Origin: Nitrospirota bacterium
GTDB lineage: Bacteria > Nitrospirota > Nitrospiria > Nitrospirales > Nitrospiraceae
Length of the DNA: 51,135 bases
Direction of reading: 5' to 3'
Assembly (NCBI GenBank): GCA_030682135.1
Contig: JAUXQT010000054.1
Coordinates: 1 to 51,135 of the forward strand
The first letter of the stretch is position 1; the number at the start of each line of letters is the position of its first letter. The translations under genes were made by a program, and so were the position numbers. This document shows, piece after piece, positions 35,462 to 44,821 of the stretch. Under the pieces are notes generated by a model that was not told the DNA's origin, did not search any database, and saw only the letters and a list, made by a program, of their open reading frames with translations.

Positions 35462-36718
35462 TTACTGGATGGCAGCAAACATTTCCTTAATCTGGGGGGT
35501 CTTCAGTTTCTTGAGCGCTTTCGCCTCGATCTGGCGAATCCGCTCCCTTGTGACCGACAGGCTCTGCCCGACCTGCTCCAATGTGCAGGACTGATCGTGG
35601 CCGATCCCGAAGCGCAGTCGGATGACGGTTTGCTCTCGGGGCGTGAGTGTGCCGAGAATACGTTCAAGCTGCTGCGCCATTTCCGTCTGGTGCACATTGG
35701 CATCCGGAGGGACGGCTTGCAGGTCGGGAAGGAGTTCCCCGAGTTCCGTGCTACCATCGCCCACCAGTTTTTCGAGTGCGACCGGCTCTTGAAAGGCCTG
35801 CACGGTTTCGTGGAGCCGTTCCGGTCTCATCCGCAGCACGTCCGCCACTTCTTCGATTCGGGCCGGCCGACCCAACTGTTGCCCGAGCCGTCTGGTCACG
35901 CGGAGGATTCGGTGCGAGGCTTCAGTCTGGTGCACCGGAATGCGAATGGTCCGCGATTGATCTGCGAGCGCACGGGTGATGCCTTGGCGGATCAACCAGG
36001 TCGCATAGGTGCTGAATTTGAACCCCTTCCGGTATTGATACCGCTCGGCCGCTTTCATCAACCCGATATTGCCCTCTTGCACGAGGTCCAGCAGCGTCAG
36101 TCCTCGGCCGGTGTAATGTTTTGCGACATCCACGACGAGCCGCAGATTGCAGCGCACCAATTCGTCTTTGGCCTGTTCGAGCAGGACCCGCGCGGAACGG
36201 AGGGTGTCTAACCCTTCTTTGAGTTGTTTGGCGATGGTCACCGGAAGCTTCTGCTTCCCAGCTTCCAGGCTGATCATGTCAGCGAGCTTCTGTTCGGCCT
36301 TATCGATCGCGCTGGCCGAGAGTCCGCTCAAATCTTTGACCATCTGGAGTGTGTGTTGCGTCTCAAGTACCGAGGCGGTGCGTGTAAGTTTAGGGAAGAC
36401 TCGGAGGGTCTGGCGTAAGGCCTTTCGAATCGTGCTCGTTCCGGAATCGATCTTCTTCGCCAGTTCGACCTCTTCTTCTCTGGTCAAGAGGGCTCGTTCG
36501 CCGAAGGAGCGAAAGTACAGTGACTCCAACATGAACGGGCCGCCGCTCACTGAAGCCCGAGTCGTTGACTTCACCGGTTCCTCTGGTTGTTCCTCTTCAG
36601 AGGTCTCTTTGCCGATCACATCCAACAAGTCGCTCGCTTCAGGATCGTCCGCATCAACGTCCTTTGCCATCGTGACAAGCTCTTCCGGCTCAGGGGTTGG
36701 GAATAGATTCTTTTTCAT
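35462..36718 (-). CDS. RNA polymerase sigma-70-family factor (group 1/2 like)
   Basis: The 418-residue sigma factor starts with an acidic N-terminus (1-60), then region 1.2 (about 66-92, SLYFRSFGERALLTREEEVELA). A non-conserved helical insertion of about 90 residues comes next. Region 2 follows (about 182-262: NLRLVVDVAKHYTGRGLTLLD, QEGNIGLMKA, FSTYATWLIRQGITRA), then region 3 and region 4.2 (TLEQVGQSLSVTRERIRQIEAKAL). The promoter-melting pair that is usually WW is W241-L242 here. ATG 36718 follows GGAGGGG; the frame runs 14 codons further. It may be an alternative (RpoS/RpoD-like) rather than the main sigma factor. Confidence 0.9.
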   Translation of the reverse strand: MKKNLFPTPEPEELVTMAKDVDADDPEASDLLDVIGKETSEEEQPEEPVKSTTRASVSGGPFMLESLYFRSFGERALLTREEEVELAKKIDSGTSTIRKALRQTLRVFPKLTRTASVLETQHTLQMVKDLSGLSASAIDKAEQKLADMISLEAGKQKLPVTIAKQLKEGLDTLRSARVLLEQAKDELVRCNLRLVVDVAKHYTGRGLTLLDLVQEGNIGLMKAAERYQYRKGFKFSTYATWLIRQGITRALADQSRTIRIPVHQTEASHRILRVTRRLGQQLGRPARIEEVADVLRMRPERLHETVQAFQEPVALEKLVGDGSTELGELLPDLQAVPPDANVHQTEMAQQLERILGTLTPREQTVIRLRFGIGHDQSCTLEQVGQSLSVTRERIRQIEAKALKKLKTPQIKEMFAAIQ

Positions 36719-37265
36719 GTCGTCGCCCCTCCTCTGATTGTCCGATCTGTTGCTCCGCATGGTCGTGACCTCAACTGGTTCCGGTTCTTGTGTCCTATTC
36801 TATGAGAGACAGCGTTCCGTCAAACGATTCATGCTGAGTCTGTGCGGACGGGCTGTTCTCTTGTCTCACTACGGAGCAAATCCTGTGCTGGATTGTTCAT
36901 GAGAATGATGGATCGCAATCTTACGGAAAAGGCTGCTCTATTAGAGTGGCTTAATGAGGATCTTGGAGAGGGTGTGAGGCAACCTTGCTACAGGTGTGTG
37001 GTGGTGGCACTCGAGCAACAGACTGAATTGCCACATTTTCCATAAGCTCAGTTATTTTGGGAAATGGGAGGTTGTGCGATGGGAGATAAGATAGTTATGG
37101 TGAGATTGTTCGCCGCTATGCGCTCAACGAGCGTCTGAGTCTCGCGACTCTTGCCATACGTGCAATCGGTTTTTCAAGAAGACTCATGGTGGAGGTCGAG
37201 AAATCCCTCCTGTTGGCCGTTTGTTTGGTTGAAAACCTGGCACAGCGCTTCTAGAATGAGCCCCC
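36719..37265. other. Long intergenic region without a convincing gene
   Basis: About 545 bp lie between the divergently transcribed sigma-factor gene and trmI. A 67-codon frame at 36842-37045 has a GTG start, no Shine-Dalgarno and no recognisable protein pattern. The region is less G+C rich than its neighbours and should hold the promoters of both flanking genes; I could not fix them by eye. Confidence 0.6.
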
Positions 37266-38135
37266 ATGTCACAACTTCAATCAGGCGAACGTATTCATTT
37301 GGTCGATAAAAAAGGGCGGCAGTATGCCCTGACCCTCAAGGCTGGAGATCGCTACCAACTGAGCGGTCATAAAATTGCGCACGACGATCTCATCGGGAAG
37401 CCCGATGGTTCTCTCGTCACGCTCTCCGGCAACAAGACGATGTTGGCGCTGAAGCCGACGTTCGGTGACTATGTGCTGAAGATGCCACGGGGCGCGCAGG
37501 TGTTGTATCCGAAGGATTTGGCGCTTATTCCTATGTGGGCGGATGTCTATCCTGGCGCGCGGGTCTTCGAAGCAGGGACTGGCTCAGGAGCCTTGACGAT
37601 GGCCCTCTTGCGCGCCGTGGGTCCGCGGGGCATCGTCGTGACGTACGAAGCCCGCGAGGATTTCGCGAAAACGGCGATGACGAACATCGAACGGTATATG
37701 GGCCCGATGCCAAACCTCATCTCGCTTCGTCGGAACGTGTATGAGGGAATTAGCTTACTCGACGATGGTTTGCCATTTGATCGTCTCGTCCTCGATCTTC
37801 CTGAGCCCTGGCAGGTGGTCCCGCATGCCGCGCAGGTCCTTCGTTCCGGCGGCATGTATTTGAGTTTTGTTCCCACCGTTCCTCAAGTGGTGCAGACGGT
37901 CGAGGCCCTTGAGAAAGCGATGGTCTTTGGCATGATTGAAACGTTTGAGTCGCTGTTGAGGACTTGGTCGATTCAGGGGCGTAGCGTGAGGCCGGATCAC
38001 CGGATGGTCGCCCATTCAGGCTTTATTACGGTGGCGAGGAAAATCGAGTCTGGTTTGTGGCCGACGGCTCAAGCGGCTGAAGCTATGGACGAGACTCGTG
38101 ATGCCCATGAAGAGCGAGAGGACGACGCGCGATGA
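37266..38135 (+). CDS. trmI: tRNA (adenine-58-N1)-methyltransferase
   Basis: The 289-residue SAM-dependent enzyme methylates A58 in the T-loop of tRNAs. The N-terminal beta domain (GERIHLVDKKGRQY) is followed by YPKDLALIPMWADVYPGARVFEAGTGSG, where FEAGTGSG is the SAM site, then LDLPEPWQVVPHAAQVL and GGMYLSFVPTVPQV. The length and order fit bacterial TrmI. The stop overlaps the next gene as ATGA. Confidence 0.93.
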   Translation: MSQLQSGERIHLVDKKGRQYALTLKAGDRYQLSGHKIAHDDLIGKPDGSLVTLSGNKTMLALKPTFGDYVLKMPRGAQVLYPKDLALIPMWADVYPGARVFEAGTGSGALTMALLRAVGPRGIVVTYEAREDFAKTAMTNIERYMGPMPNLISLRRNVYEGISLLDDGLPFDRLVLDLPEPWQVVPHAAQVLRSGGMYLSFVPTVPQVVQTVEALEKAMVFGMIETFESLLRTWSIQGRSVRPDHRMVAHSGFITVARKIESGLWPTAQAAEAMDETRDAHEEREDDAR

Positions 38136-38887
38136 ATCGATTGCAAGGAAAGGTCGCGGTCGTCACGGGAGGCAACGCGGGTATCGGTGAAGCGATCGCG
38201 AAAGCCTTTGCGCGCGAAGGAGCATCGGTCGTGATTACGGGAAGACGGCAAGGAGAGCTGGACCGAGTTGTGATCGATATTGTGAAGGCGCATGGCAAAG
38301 CCGTTGCCGTTGCCGGGTCGGTCACAGATGAACGCCATGTCCAGGAAGCCGTGCTGGCGACGGTGCAGCAGTTCGGACGGCTCGATATTCTCGTCAACAA
38401 TGCCGGAGTTGGAGATTTCGGGAAGCGTCTGCATGAGATCGATGATACAACCTGGTCGCAAGTCCTCGACGTTAATCTCACCGGGGTGTTCCGGATGACG
38501 CGCGCGGCACTGCCGCAGATGTTGAAGCAGGGGAAGGGCGCCATCGTTAATATCTCCTCCATCGCAAGCCTTGTCGGACTTCCTACATTGCCGGCCTATG
38601 CTGCGTCCAAGGGGGCGCTCGATGCCATGACCAGAGCCATCGCGGTTGACTACGCCAAGGAAGGCATCCGCTGTAACGTGGTGAACCCCGGCCTTATCGA
38701 TACGCCGATGGCCGCTCCGCTGATGAGCAACCCCGAGCAACTGGCCCCGATTCTCGCGCACTATCCTATCCGTCGAGCTGGTAAGCCGGAAGAAGTGGCC
38801 AGTTTGGTTCTCTATCTGGTTTCCGACGAGGCAGCCTGGGTTACGGGCGGGACCTTTCCGATCGATGGAGGGATGACGATCTCGTGA
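38132..38887 (+). CDS. Short-chain dehydrogenase/reductase, FabG-like
   Basis: The 251-residue SDR enzyme has the NAD(P) motif TGGNAGIGEA (near residue 12), NNAGVGDFG, catalytic serine in NISSIAS, YAASKGA (Tyr and Lys), and NPGLIDTPMA. It is close to 3-oxoacyl-ACP reductases and glucose/sorbitol-type SDRs; the substrate cannot be told. It is translationally coupled to trmI (4-bp overlap). Confidence 0.88.
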   Translation: MNRLQGKVAVVTGGNAGIGEAIAKAFAREGASVVITGRRQGELDRVVIDIVKAHGKAVAVAGSVTDERHVQEAVLATVQQFGRLDILVNNAGVGDFGKRLHEIDDTTWSQVLDVNLTGVFRMTRAALPQMLKQGKGAIVNISSIASLVGLPTLPAYAASKGALDAMTRAIAVDYAKEGIRCNVVNPGLIDTPMAAPLMSNPEQLAPILAHYPIRRAGKPEEVASLVLYLVSDEAAWVTGGTFPIDGGMTIS

Positions 38888-38980
38888 GTCGGCGTCCCTT
38901 GCGAGTGGTCAACCCTACCGCCGTCGCGATGGGTGCCTATCTGTTCTTCTAAATCAACAGCAGTCGTGAGTTTTCGACCT

Positions 38981-39835
38981 ATGGACATCAATGCACAAAC
39001 TCAGTTCTGCGGTGTCATCGGTAATCCCGTCGAGCATTCGCTTTCGCCGGCGATTCATAATGCCGCGTTTCAGAAGCTCGGGCTGAACTTCGTGTATCTG
39101 GCCTTCCGCGTGGAAGCGATCGGCGATGCGATTCGTGGGCTGCGCGCGTTGGGTAATTTCCGCGGCGCCAGCGTGACCATCCCTCACAAGGTGGCAGCCG
39201 TTCCATTTCTTGACGCGGTTGAGCCGACTGCGCGTCATATTGGTGCGATCAATACCATTGTGGCTGAAGGCGGGACCCTTACAGGGTATAACACCGATGC
39301 GACCGGCGCGTTGCGCGCGCTTCGTGAGGGCGGGGTTGCCTTGAAAGGGCGTCAGGTCGTCATGCTTGGATCAGGAGGCGCAGCTCGCGCGATTGCCTTC
39401 GCGCTTGGGACGGAAGCCGGGATCGATCGCTTGAGCCTACTAGGAATCGATGAACGGGAACGCACTGTCTTGGCCGGAGACCTCCAGTCGAAGACCGGGA
39501 TGACCGTGCAGGCATTGCCTCTGGATGAAGGGACGTTGCGAGAGCTTCTACCGGGCACGCATGTGCTGATCCATTGCACCCCGATGGGCATGTCGCCCAA
39601 CGTACAGGGAACTGCTGTGCCGGCGACGTTGCTGCATGCAGGATTGACGGTCATGGATATCGTCTATAATCCGCGGGATACCCAATTGCTGAAGGATGCA
39701 AAGGCGATAGGTTGTCGTACGATTCCCGGACTCGAGATGTTTCTTCATCAAGCCGCGGCTCAGTTTGAGCTCTGGACCAATCACACTGCCCCAACTGACG
39801 TGATGCGCGCCGTCCTGGAGTCCCGTTTCTCATGA
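38981..39835 (+). CDS. aroE: Shikimate dehydrogenase
   Basis: The 284-residue enzyme reduces 3-dehydroshikimate with NADPH. Seen: GVIGNPVEHSLSPAIHNAAF, the catalytic lysine in VTIPHKV, NTDATGAL, GSGGAARAI and the C-terminal MFLHQAAAQFELWT. ATG 38981 matches the family start; the frame is open 16 codons further. It overlaps aroK as ATGA, so two shikimate steps are coupled, away from the main aro cluster at 15.5-21 kb. Confidence 0.95.
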   Translation: MDINAQTQFCGVIGNPVEHSLSPAIHNAAFQKLGLNFVYLAFRVEAIGDAIRGLRALGNFRGASVTIPHKVAAVPFLDAVEPTARHIGAINTIVAEGGTLTGYNTDATGALRALREGGVALKGRQVVMLGSGGAARAIAFALGTEAGIDRLSLLGIDERERTVLAGDLQSKTGMTVQALPLDEGTLRELLPGTHVLIHCTPMGMSPNVQGTAVPATLLHAGLTVMDIVYNPRDTQLLKDAKAIGCRTIPGLEMFLHQAAAQFELWTNHTAPTDVMRAVLESRFS

Positions 39836-40332
39836 ACATCGTGCTGATTGGCTATCGAGGGACCGGCAAGAGCACGGTGGGCCGACTGTTGGCGGCGCGG
39901 TTGGGACGAACGCTCGTGTCAACCGATGCGGAGATCGTCGCTCGTGCGAAACGCGCGATTCCGGAGATCGTTGCCCAAGAGGGATGGGATTATTTTCGCG
40001 ATCTGGAGTCCGATATCTGTAGGGAATTGGCCGGCCGTGACCAGTTGGTTATCGATACCGGCGGCGGGGCCATCCTTCGCCCGCAGAATGTAGAGGCATT
40101 GAAGAAGAACGGCAGGTTGTTTTGGCTGACGGCCTCCGTCGAGACGATTGCAACACGAATCGGCGGCGATAATCAGCGTCCCTCATTGACGGGGACCAAG
40201 TCGTTTGTTGATGAAGTAGCGGATGTGTTGCGAGAGCGAACGCCGAAGTATCAAGCGGCCGCCGATCATGTCGTTGCGACGGATGATCGATCGATCGATC
40301 AACTGGTGGAGACGCTTCTCACATTGGTGTGA
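39832..40332 (+). CDS. aroK: Shikimate kinase
   Basis: The 166-residue kinase makes shikimate 3-phosphate. Seen: P-loop GYRGTGKSTVGRLLA, STDAEIV, GWDYFRDLESDI, DTGGGAILRPQN and RPSLTG. It starts inside the aroE stop (4-bp overlap) and lies 57 bp before a tRNA gene. Confidence 0.95.
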   Translation: MNIVLIGYRGTGKSTVGRLLAARLGRTLVSTDAEIVARAKRAIPEIVAQEGWDYFRDLESDICRELAGRDQLVIDTGGGAILRPQNVEALKKNGRLFWLTASVETIATRIGGDNQRPSLTGTKSFVDEVADVLRERTPKYQAAADHVVATDDRSIDQLVETLLTLV

Positions 40333-40351
40333 GCAGGCTAGACTCCTGTCC

Positions 40352-40380
40352 TTGACAAGATCTCCTTCGAAGTGTTTGAA
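40352..40380 (+). promoter_or_regulatory. Possible promoter of the tRNA-Arg gene
   Basis: A consensus -35 TTGACA (40352-40357) is followed after 17 bp by a weak -10 (TTTGAA, 40375-40380), ten bases before the tRNA. The -35 is perfect; the -10 is poor. Confidence 0.35.
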
Positions 40381-40389
40381 ATAGCACAT

Positions 40390-40466
40390 GCGCCCGTAGC
40401 TCAATTGGATAGAGCATCGGACTTCGGATCCGGGGGTTGGGGGTTCAATTCCCTCCGGGCGCACCA
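40390..40466 (+). tRNA. tRNA-Arg, anticodon UCG
   Basis: The 77-nt gene has a genome-encoded CCA. Acceptor stem GCGCCCG / CGGGCGC, D-arm GCTC / GAGC, and anticodon arm TCGGA / TCCGG (one G-U pair) around the loop CTTCGGA, with anticodon TCG at 40424-40426. T-arm GGGGG / CCCTC encloses TTCAATT. All arms pair. Confidence 0.95.
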
Positions 40467-40826
40467 TATCTTCCAGTGAATCCTCAGTGTGTAATCGTTG
40501 ACGTATCACAGGCTTGTAAGTGCCTTCCCGGTCTTTTTTAGTAGGTTATCCCCCACCAAAGCTGCATAGATTTCTCTGCTCCTCAGCAGTATCCTCGTAT
40601 CAGGAAGCAGGATCCATGGGGAGTTGAATATGGTGCTATGCTATAGGCGTGGTTGTGCTGGGTCCTTTCGCGGGAGCCTCGCAGGCCATAAGTACCGACA
40701 GGCTTGGACGAGGCATTGTCCTTGTTGCGGACGTTGGCTGACGAAGCAAGAGCCTGCAGCGCCATGGGCCTGTTCGTGCGGATGGTGGAGTGGATAGCGC
40801 ATCGTCACCGAGAGGAGAGGCGTATT
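40467..40826. other. Region after tRNA-Arg without a firm gene
   Basis: No integrase, direct repeat of the tRNA 3' end or other mobile sign is visible. A frame from TTG 40704 continues into the small gene at 40827 and could be its N-terminal extension (DEALSLLRTLADEARACSA is protein-like), but I see no good ribosome-binding site there. Confidence 0.5.
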
Positions 40827-40973
40827 ATGAACCATGTAGTCCTCCATGACGTCCGGGCTAGTTTTTTTCTGATGGTGGGTTTGGCGATGCTGGCGTTTAT
40901 TTGTGCCGTGGCGGCGTTGAGCACGGTGATGCGTCCGGCTCGGTGGGCGGATCGTAAGTCGTCACAACTATAA
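40827..40973 (+). CDS. Small single-helix membrane protein
   Basis: The 48-residue protein has one helix (FFLMVGLAMLAFICAVAAL) and a basic C-terminus. The start ATG 40827 has GAGGAGAGG upstream. A longer version from TTG 40704 (89 residues) is possible. No family is recognised. Confidence 0.5.
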   Translation: MNHVVLHDVRASFFLMVGLAMLAFICAVAALSTVMRPARWADRKSSQL

Positions 40974-41192
40974 GCGACTTTTCTCTGGCCTCTCCGTTCA
41001 TGTGCGGAATGGCGGGCCGCCTAATTTACCGCCCTAATCCTCAAGCGTTCTTCTCTCTCCCCCAACAGGCTGACATTTCAGGGGAAATACTTCTCGGTTG
41101 CCCCTCAATCTCACTTTTTCATTCAGGTGCTATATTTGATGTGAACAGGCTGAGTTGTGTTTTCGTGTCATTCCAACGATGGGGGAAGAATC

Positions 41193-41837
41193 ATGGTCGG
41201 AAGTTCAATGAAAATGAGTACGGTGGCTGCTTTGGGGCTTGCCCTGTTTGTCAGTCAAGGCTGTAGCATGAAATGGTTGCAGTCCGATGGAGAGACGGGA
41301 GCAGGGGCATCGCAAAACGGTTCGAATCAGGGTTTCCCCGGTATGTCTCAGGGTGGTTCAGGCGGAGGACTCAGCGGTTTTTCTCGAAATCCTTCAGAAG
41401 AACGATTGGGAAAGGGTGGCGATATTGCCTCGCTGTCCTCTAATGGGATGAGTGCCCGTCAGCGTGCGGAATTAACCAGAGAAGAAAAAGCGGCTATTGA
41501 AGCCGGTTTGCAGGACGTATTCTTTGGGTATGACCAATGGATGTTGTCGGATGCTGGAATGGAAGCATTGAGCCGCGACGCAGAGTGGTTGAAGGCCCAT
41601 CCTGGTGCGGTGATGAAGGTCGAGGGACATTGCGACGAACGGGGAACGGCTGATTACAACGTGGTGTTGGGAGATAAACGAGCCAAGTCTGCGCGTAGCT
41701 ATCTGGTCGAATCGGGTGTGAGCCCCAAGCAGGTGGCGATTGTGTCGTACGGCAAGGAGCGGCCCTTTTGCTCGGACCCGGCAGAATCTTGTTATCAGCA
41801 GAACCGTCGTGGGCATGTACTCTTGAAAGTGAAGTAA
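41193..41837 (+). CDS. pal: Peptidoglycan-associated lipoprotein, OmpA family
   Basis: The protein of about 214 residues has a lipoprotein signal (ALGLALFVSQGC). A Gly/Ser-rich linker is followed by an OmpA-C domain (DVFFGYDQWMLSDAGMEAL, VEGHCDERGTADYNVVLGDKRA, IVSYGKERPFC) that binds peptidoglycan. It tethers the outer membrane. No tolQRAB genes are adjacent. ATG 41193 follows GGGGGAAG; ATG 41208 is also possible. A hairpin terminator follows. Confidence 0.9.
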   Translation: MVGSSMKMSTVAALGLALFVSQGCSMKWLQSDGETGAGASQNGSNQGFPGMSQGGSGGGLSGFSRNPSEERLGKGGDIASLSSNGMSARQRAELTREEKAAIEAGLQDVFFGYDQWMLSDAGMEALSRDAEWLKAHPGAVMKVEGHCDERGTADYNVVLGDKRAKSARSYLVESGVSPKQVAIVSYGKERPFCSDPAESCYQQNRRGHVLLKVK

Positions 41838-41860
41838 CCAAGCGGTTCACGATCTCCACG

Positions 41861-41896
41861 GAACCCCGGCGCCCCTGTAGGTGAGCCCGGGGTTTC
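41861..41896 (+). terminator. Terminator after pal
   Basis: The arms GAACCCCGG and CCCGGGGTTTC pair across an about 16-base loop, 23 bp after the pal stop, followed by GTGTTTGTG. Confidence 0.6.
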
Positions 41897-41995
41897 GTGT
41901 TTGTGATTGGATGAAGCAGGCATGGCACTGTTACGATTCAGCCTGATTCACGTCCGAGGCCTCCTCAGCCTCGTATGATCAAAGAGGAGCCTGAT

Positions 41996-42316
41996 ATGGA
42001 AAAACGACAACAGCCACGTTTTACCTCGCAGTTCAGAAGCACATTTTCTGGCGGACAACGAGAAGGCCAGGGCCGGACGTTGGACCTCTCCTCAGGCGGT
42101 TGTATGATCGAAACGGATTTGCCCGTTGTCGTGGGGGCGTCGTTTGAGTGCCGTATTTATATCCCTGGGCTCGATTGGCCCTTGCGGATCGATGAGGCCA
42201 AGGTACGTTGGGTCAAGGCCAAGACATTTGGAATTCAGTTTACGAAGATTCAGCCCGATGAGGAGGCAAAGCTCAAGCAAGTCATTGCCAACCTCAACGC
42301 GGAGTGTGCGGCATAA
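41996..42316 (+). CDS. PilZ-domain protein
   Basis: The 106-residue protein is a stand-alone PilZ domain, the cyclic-di-GMP receptor fold. QQPRF near the N-terminus stands for the RxxxR motif in reduced form, and LDLSSGGCMIETD is the D/NxSxxG motif. With only one clear Arg in the first motif, c-di-GMP binding is uncertain. ATG 41996 has GAGGAG 8 bp upstream. Confidence 0.82.
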   Translation: MEKRQQPRFTSQFRSTFSGGQREGQGRTLDLSSGGCMIETDLPVVVGASFECRIYIPGLDWPLRIDEAKVRWVKAKTFGIQFTKIQPDEEAKLKQVIANLNAECAA

Positions 42317-42516
42317 CTGTTCTCCCTCTCTCTCTCAGCGTGATACCCGGACAGGTTAATCGTGATCCTTTGATCGTAAGAACGAGGCTTCCTGCCTGCG
42401 TTCCCTGGTCTGTTCGCGACCTCGTCGCCTCCTATGGTATAAGGCCTCGGGGGAATCAGAAACAGAGATGCCCTCGTGCAATACATTTTCAGGTCAGGGA
42501 GTGAGAGATCTATACG

Positions 42517-43077
42517 ATGGGACAATCATCATCGACAGAGACTGGATACGACATTGCCACCGTCGCCGGCGGTTGCTTTTGGTGCCTCGAAGCGGTGTAT
42601 GACCAGATGAGGGGCGTGGTGTCTGTCGAGTCCGGTTACCTCGGTGGCCAGATGGATCATCCGACGTATGAAGCGGTTTGTAGCGGCAGGACTGGACATG
42701 CGGAAGCCGTTCGTATCACGTTCGATCCCACCGTTGTCAGTTATCGCGAGTTGCTCGAAGTGTTTTTTGTCATCCACGATCCTACGACACTCAATCGCCA
42801 GGGGCATGATGTCGGCTCGCAATATCGATCGGCGATTTTCTGTCATACGCCCGAGCAGAAGCAGATCGCGGAGGATGTCATTGCGGCGATGACGAAAGAG
42901 AAAATCTATCCAGGGCCAATTGTGACGCAGGTCGAGCCAGCGGGGATGTGGTATGAGGCCGAACCCTACCATCAGGAGTATTTTGCAAGAAATCCCTATC
43001 AGGGATACTGTACTGCGATTGTTGCTCCCAAGGTCGTCAAGTTCCGCAAGTTGTTCACCTCAAAACTCAAGACGTAA
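42517..43077 (+). CDS. msrA: Peptide methionine-S-sulfoxide reductase
   Basis: The 186-residue enzyme repairs oxidised methionine. The active site is GGCFWCLEAVYDQ (C20 catalytic), followed by SGYLGG, GHAEAVRITFDP, DPTTLNRQGHDVGSQYRSAIF and the C-terminal YHQEYFARNP. It has no signal peptide, so it is cytoplasmic, and no MsrB is fused or adjacent. Confidence 0.95.
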   Translation: MGQSSSTETGYDIATVAGGCFWCLEAVYDQMRGVVSVESGYLGGQMDHPTYEAVCSGRTGHAEAVRITFDPTVVSYRELLEVFFVIHDPTTLNRQGHDVGSQYRSAIFCHTPEQKQIAEDVIAAMTKEKIYPGPIVTQVEPAGMWYEAEPYHQEYFARNPYQGYCTAIVAPKVVKFRKLFTSKLKT

Positions 43078-43228
43078 CAGGTTCCGATTCCTTTTCCTCC
43101 TCTCTGTCGAGCAAGCGGCCGCATGCTCGGACTCGCGGGATTGAATGACCCCAACGCCAGACGTTATCAGTAGAATGAATATAGGGGAGGGGTTTGTGTT
43201 GAGACGTGATCGAGACCGTGGATTCAGG

Positions 43229-44092
43229 TCACGCGTGGTGTTCGTCCAGCCATGCATCCTCGTGCCCCTCTGTCCGGTCCGATGCGCGCAAAGACTTGAA
43301 GTCGAATAGTCGTTGGTCCAGGAGAAGAGGCGGCGCCACGTTCGAGAGCGCGGCAAACATGCTATCGGTGCAGCCAGGTGACCGCTGCTCCCATTCACGC
43401 AACAATTCTTTGACATCTTGCCGTTTGAGATCCTCCTGTGATCCGCAGAGATTGCAGGGAATAATGGGGAATGCGCGTAGTTCTGCATAGCGAACCAAAT
43501 CTGCTTCCCGCACGGCGGCCAGCGGGCGAATGACCACATGCCGGCCGTTTTTCGCACGGAGTTTCGGCGGCATCGTCCTGAGCTTTCCGGTATAGAGTAG
43601 ATTTAGGAACAAGGTTTCCAGAATGTCATCACGATGATGCCCGAGCGCGATCTTGGTCGCGCCTAATTCTGTGGCGACACGGTAGAGGATGCCACGGCGG
43701 AGTCGTGAGCAGAGAGAACAAGTCGTCCGCCCTTCAGGGATGAGTCGCTTGACGATTGCGTAGGTGTCTTGTTCCTCGATATGGAAGGGGACTCCCACGT
43801 TTCTGAGATAGTCGGGGAGCACATGGGCTGGGAAACCCGGTTGCTTTTGATCCAGATTGACCGCGACAATATCGAAGTGAATCGGTGCGCGCCGTTGTAA
43901 GGCCAGCAATAGGTCGAGCAGGGCATAACTGTCTTTCCCTCCCGATAGGCAGACCATGATTTTGTCGCTGTCTTCAATTAAACCATAGGCGCCAATGGTC
44001 TCTCCGACGAGGTGCAGCAGTTTGGTTTGCAACTGCTCGGTGGCCTCATCGAGCTTGAGATATGTCCGGGAAGGGTTTGCCGACTGAGACAT
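43229..44092 (-). CDS. ttcA: tRNA 2-thiocytidine synthetase, TtcA type
   Basis: The protein of about 287 residues is an ATP pyrophosphatase that thiolates C32 of some tRNAs with a 4Fe-4S cluster. Seen: PP-loop SGGKDS (50-55), CSLC (125-128), [15 protein letters not shown] and CNLC (213-216). The two Cys pairs match TtcA and not TilS. ATG 44092 is chosen by family start; the frame runs 15 codons further. It is divergent from the phosphatase gene, 56 bp away. Confidence 0.9.
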   Translation of the reverse strand: MSQSANPSRTYLKLDEATEQLQTKLLHLVGETIGAYGLIEDSDKIMVCLSGGKDSYALLDLLLALQRRAPIHFDIVAVNLDQKQPGFPAHVLPDYLRNVGVPFHIEEQDTYAIVKRLIPEGRTTCSLCSRLRRGILYRVATELGATKIALGHHRDDILETLFLNLLYTGKLRTMPPKLRAKNGRHVVIRPLAAVREADLVRYAELRAFPIIPCNLCGSQEDLKRQDVKELLREWEQRSPGCTDSMFAALSNVAPPLLLDQRLFDFKSLRASDRTEGHEDAWLDEHHA

Positions 44093-44148
44093 AGGCAGGT
44101 ATTTTACGCGGTCAGCCGTGCGGCTGTCGATCTTCATAGAGGATATGT

Positions 44149-44643
44149 ATGGGACAGGGTGAGAGAGGTTCCGACGAGAAACTTCAATCGGTTCTATTTG
44201 TCTGTACTGCGAATATATTCCGCAGTGTGACTGCCGAGTATTCGCTCAAATTCAAACTTGGGGCACAGAGGTCCTGCATCGTCAGCTCAGCCGGGATCGA
44301 TGCCAAGCCGCAGCCTATGCATGCGTGGGTTCAGGGCCGGTTACGAGAGAAGGGGGCTGATCCCACGACACATGTGCAGCGACAGCTTACTCAGGAACTG
44401 GTCGAGGCTGCCGACCTCGTTCTCGCGATGGGGCGAGACCACCAGGCCTATATTCGGGAACAGTTCGGGCGCGATGTTCCGCTCTTTAATCAGGTCTGTC
44501 TCGGGCACGACGAGCCGGTTCTTGATCTGCACGAAGTCATGCCGGAGTGGGAGCGTGATCCTGAACGGGCGCGCGCCTATGTGTGGTCAGTGATCGATAT
44601 GATTTGGGCCACGGCACCGGCCCTGCTCCCTCGCCTGCGGTAG
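44149..44643 (+). CDS. Low-molecular-weight protein-tyrosine-phosphatase-like protein
   Basis: The 164-residue protein has the CX5R loop CTANIFRS at 19-26, where the family norm is CxGNxCRS: Gly is Ala and the second Cys is Phe. The rest fits: [29 protein letters not shown] and the acid near [12 protein letters not shown]. The nucleophile and Arg are kept, so phosphatase or arsenate-reductase-like activity is possible. Confidence 0.82.
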   Translation: MGQGERGSDEKLQSVLFVCTANIFRSVTAEYSLKFKLGAQRSCIVSSAGIDAKPQPMHAWVQGRLREKGADPTTHVQRQLTQELVEAADLVLAMGRDHQAYIREQFGRDVPLFNQVCLGHDEPVLDLHEVMPEWERDPERARAYVWSVIDMIWATAPALLPRLR

Positions 44644-44821
44644 TTCCTCGTAAAACACTTAATTGTGCTTGTCCCGGTTCATTCTTGGACTTAGTCGGAC
44701 AATTTTTCTCCACTTCTGGGCGGGAGCGAAGGGCTCGGCTTTCTGAACCGGGTAATATCAAAGCACGTGCTATATTCCTTACAGCACCTCTTTCGATTTG
44801 ACCGCGCGGGATACAGCATCG

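Noticed and set aside
36842-37045. 67-codon frame in the sigma-trmI gap
   Set aside because: GTG start without Shine-Dalgarno and no recognisable composition.
40390-40826. Possible genomic island attached to tRNA-Arg
   Set aside because: No integrase gene and no second copy of the tRNA 3' end in the following sequence.
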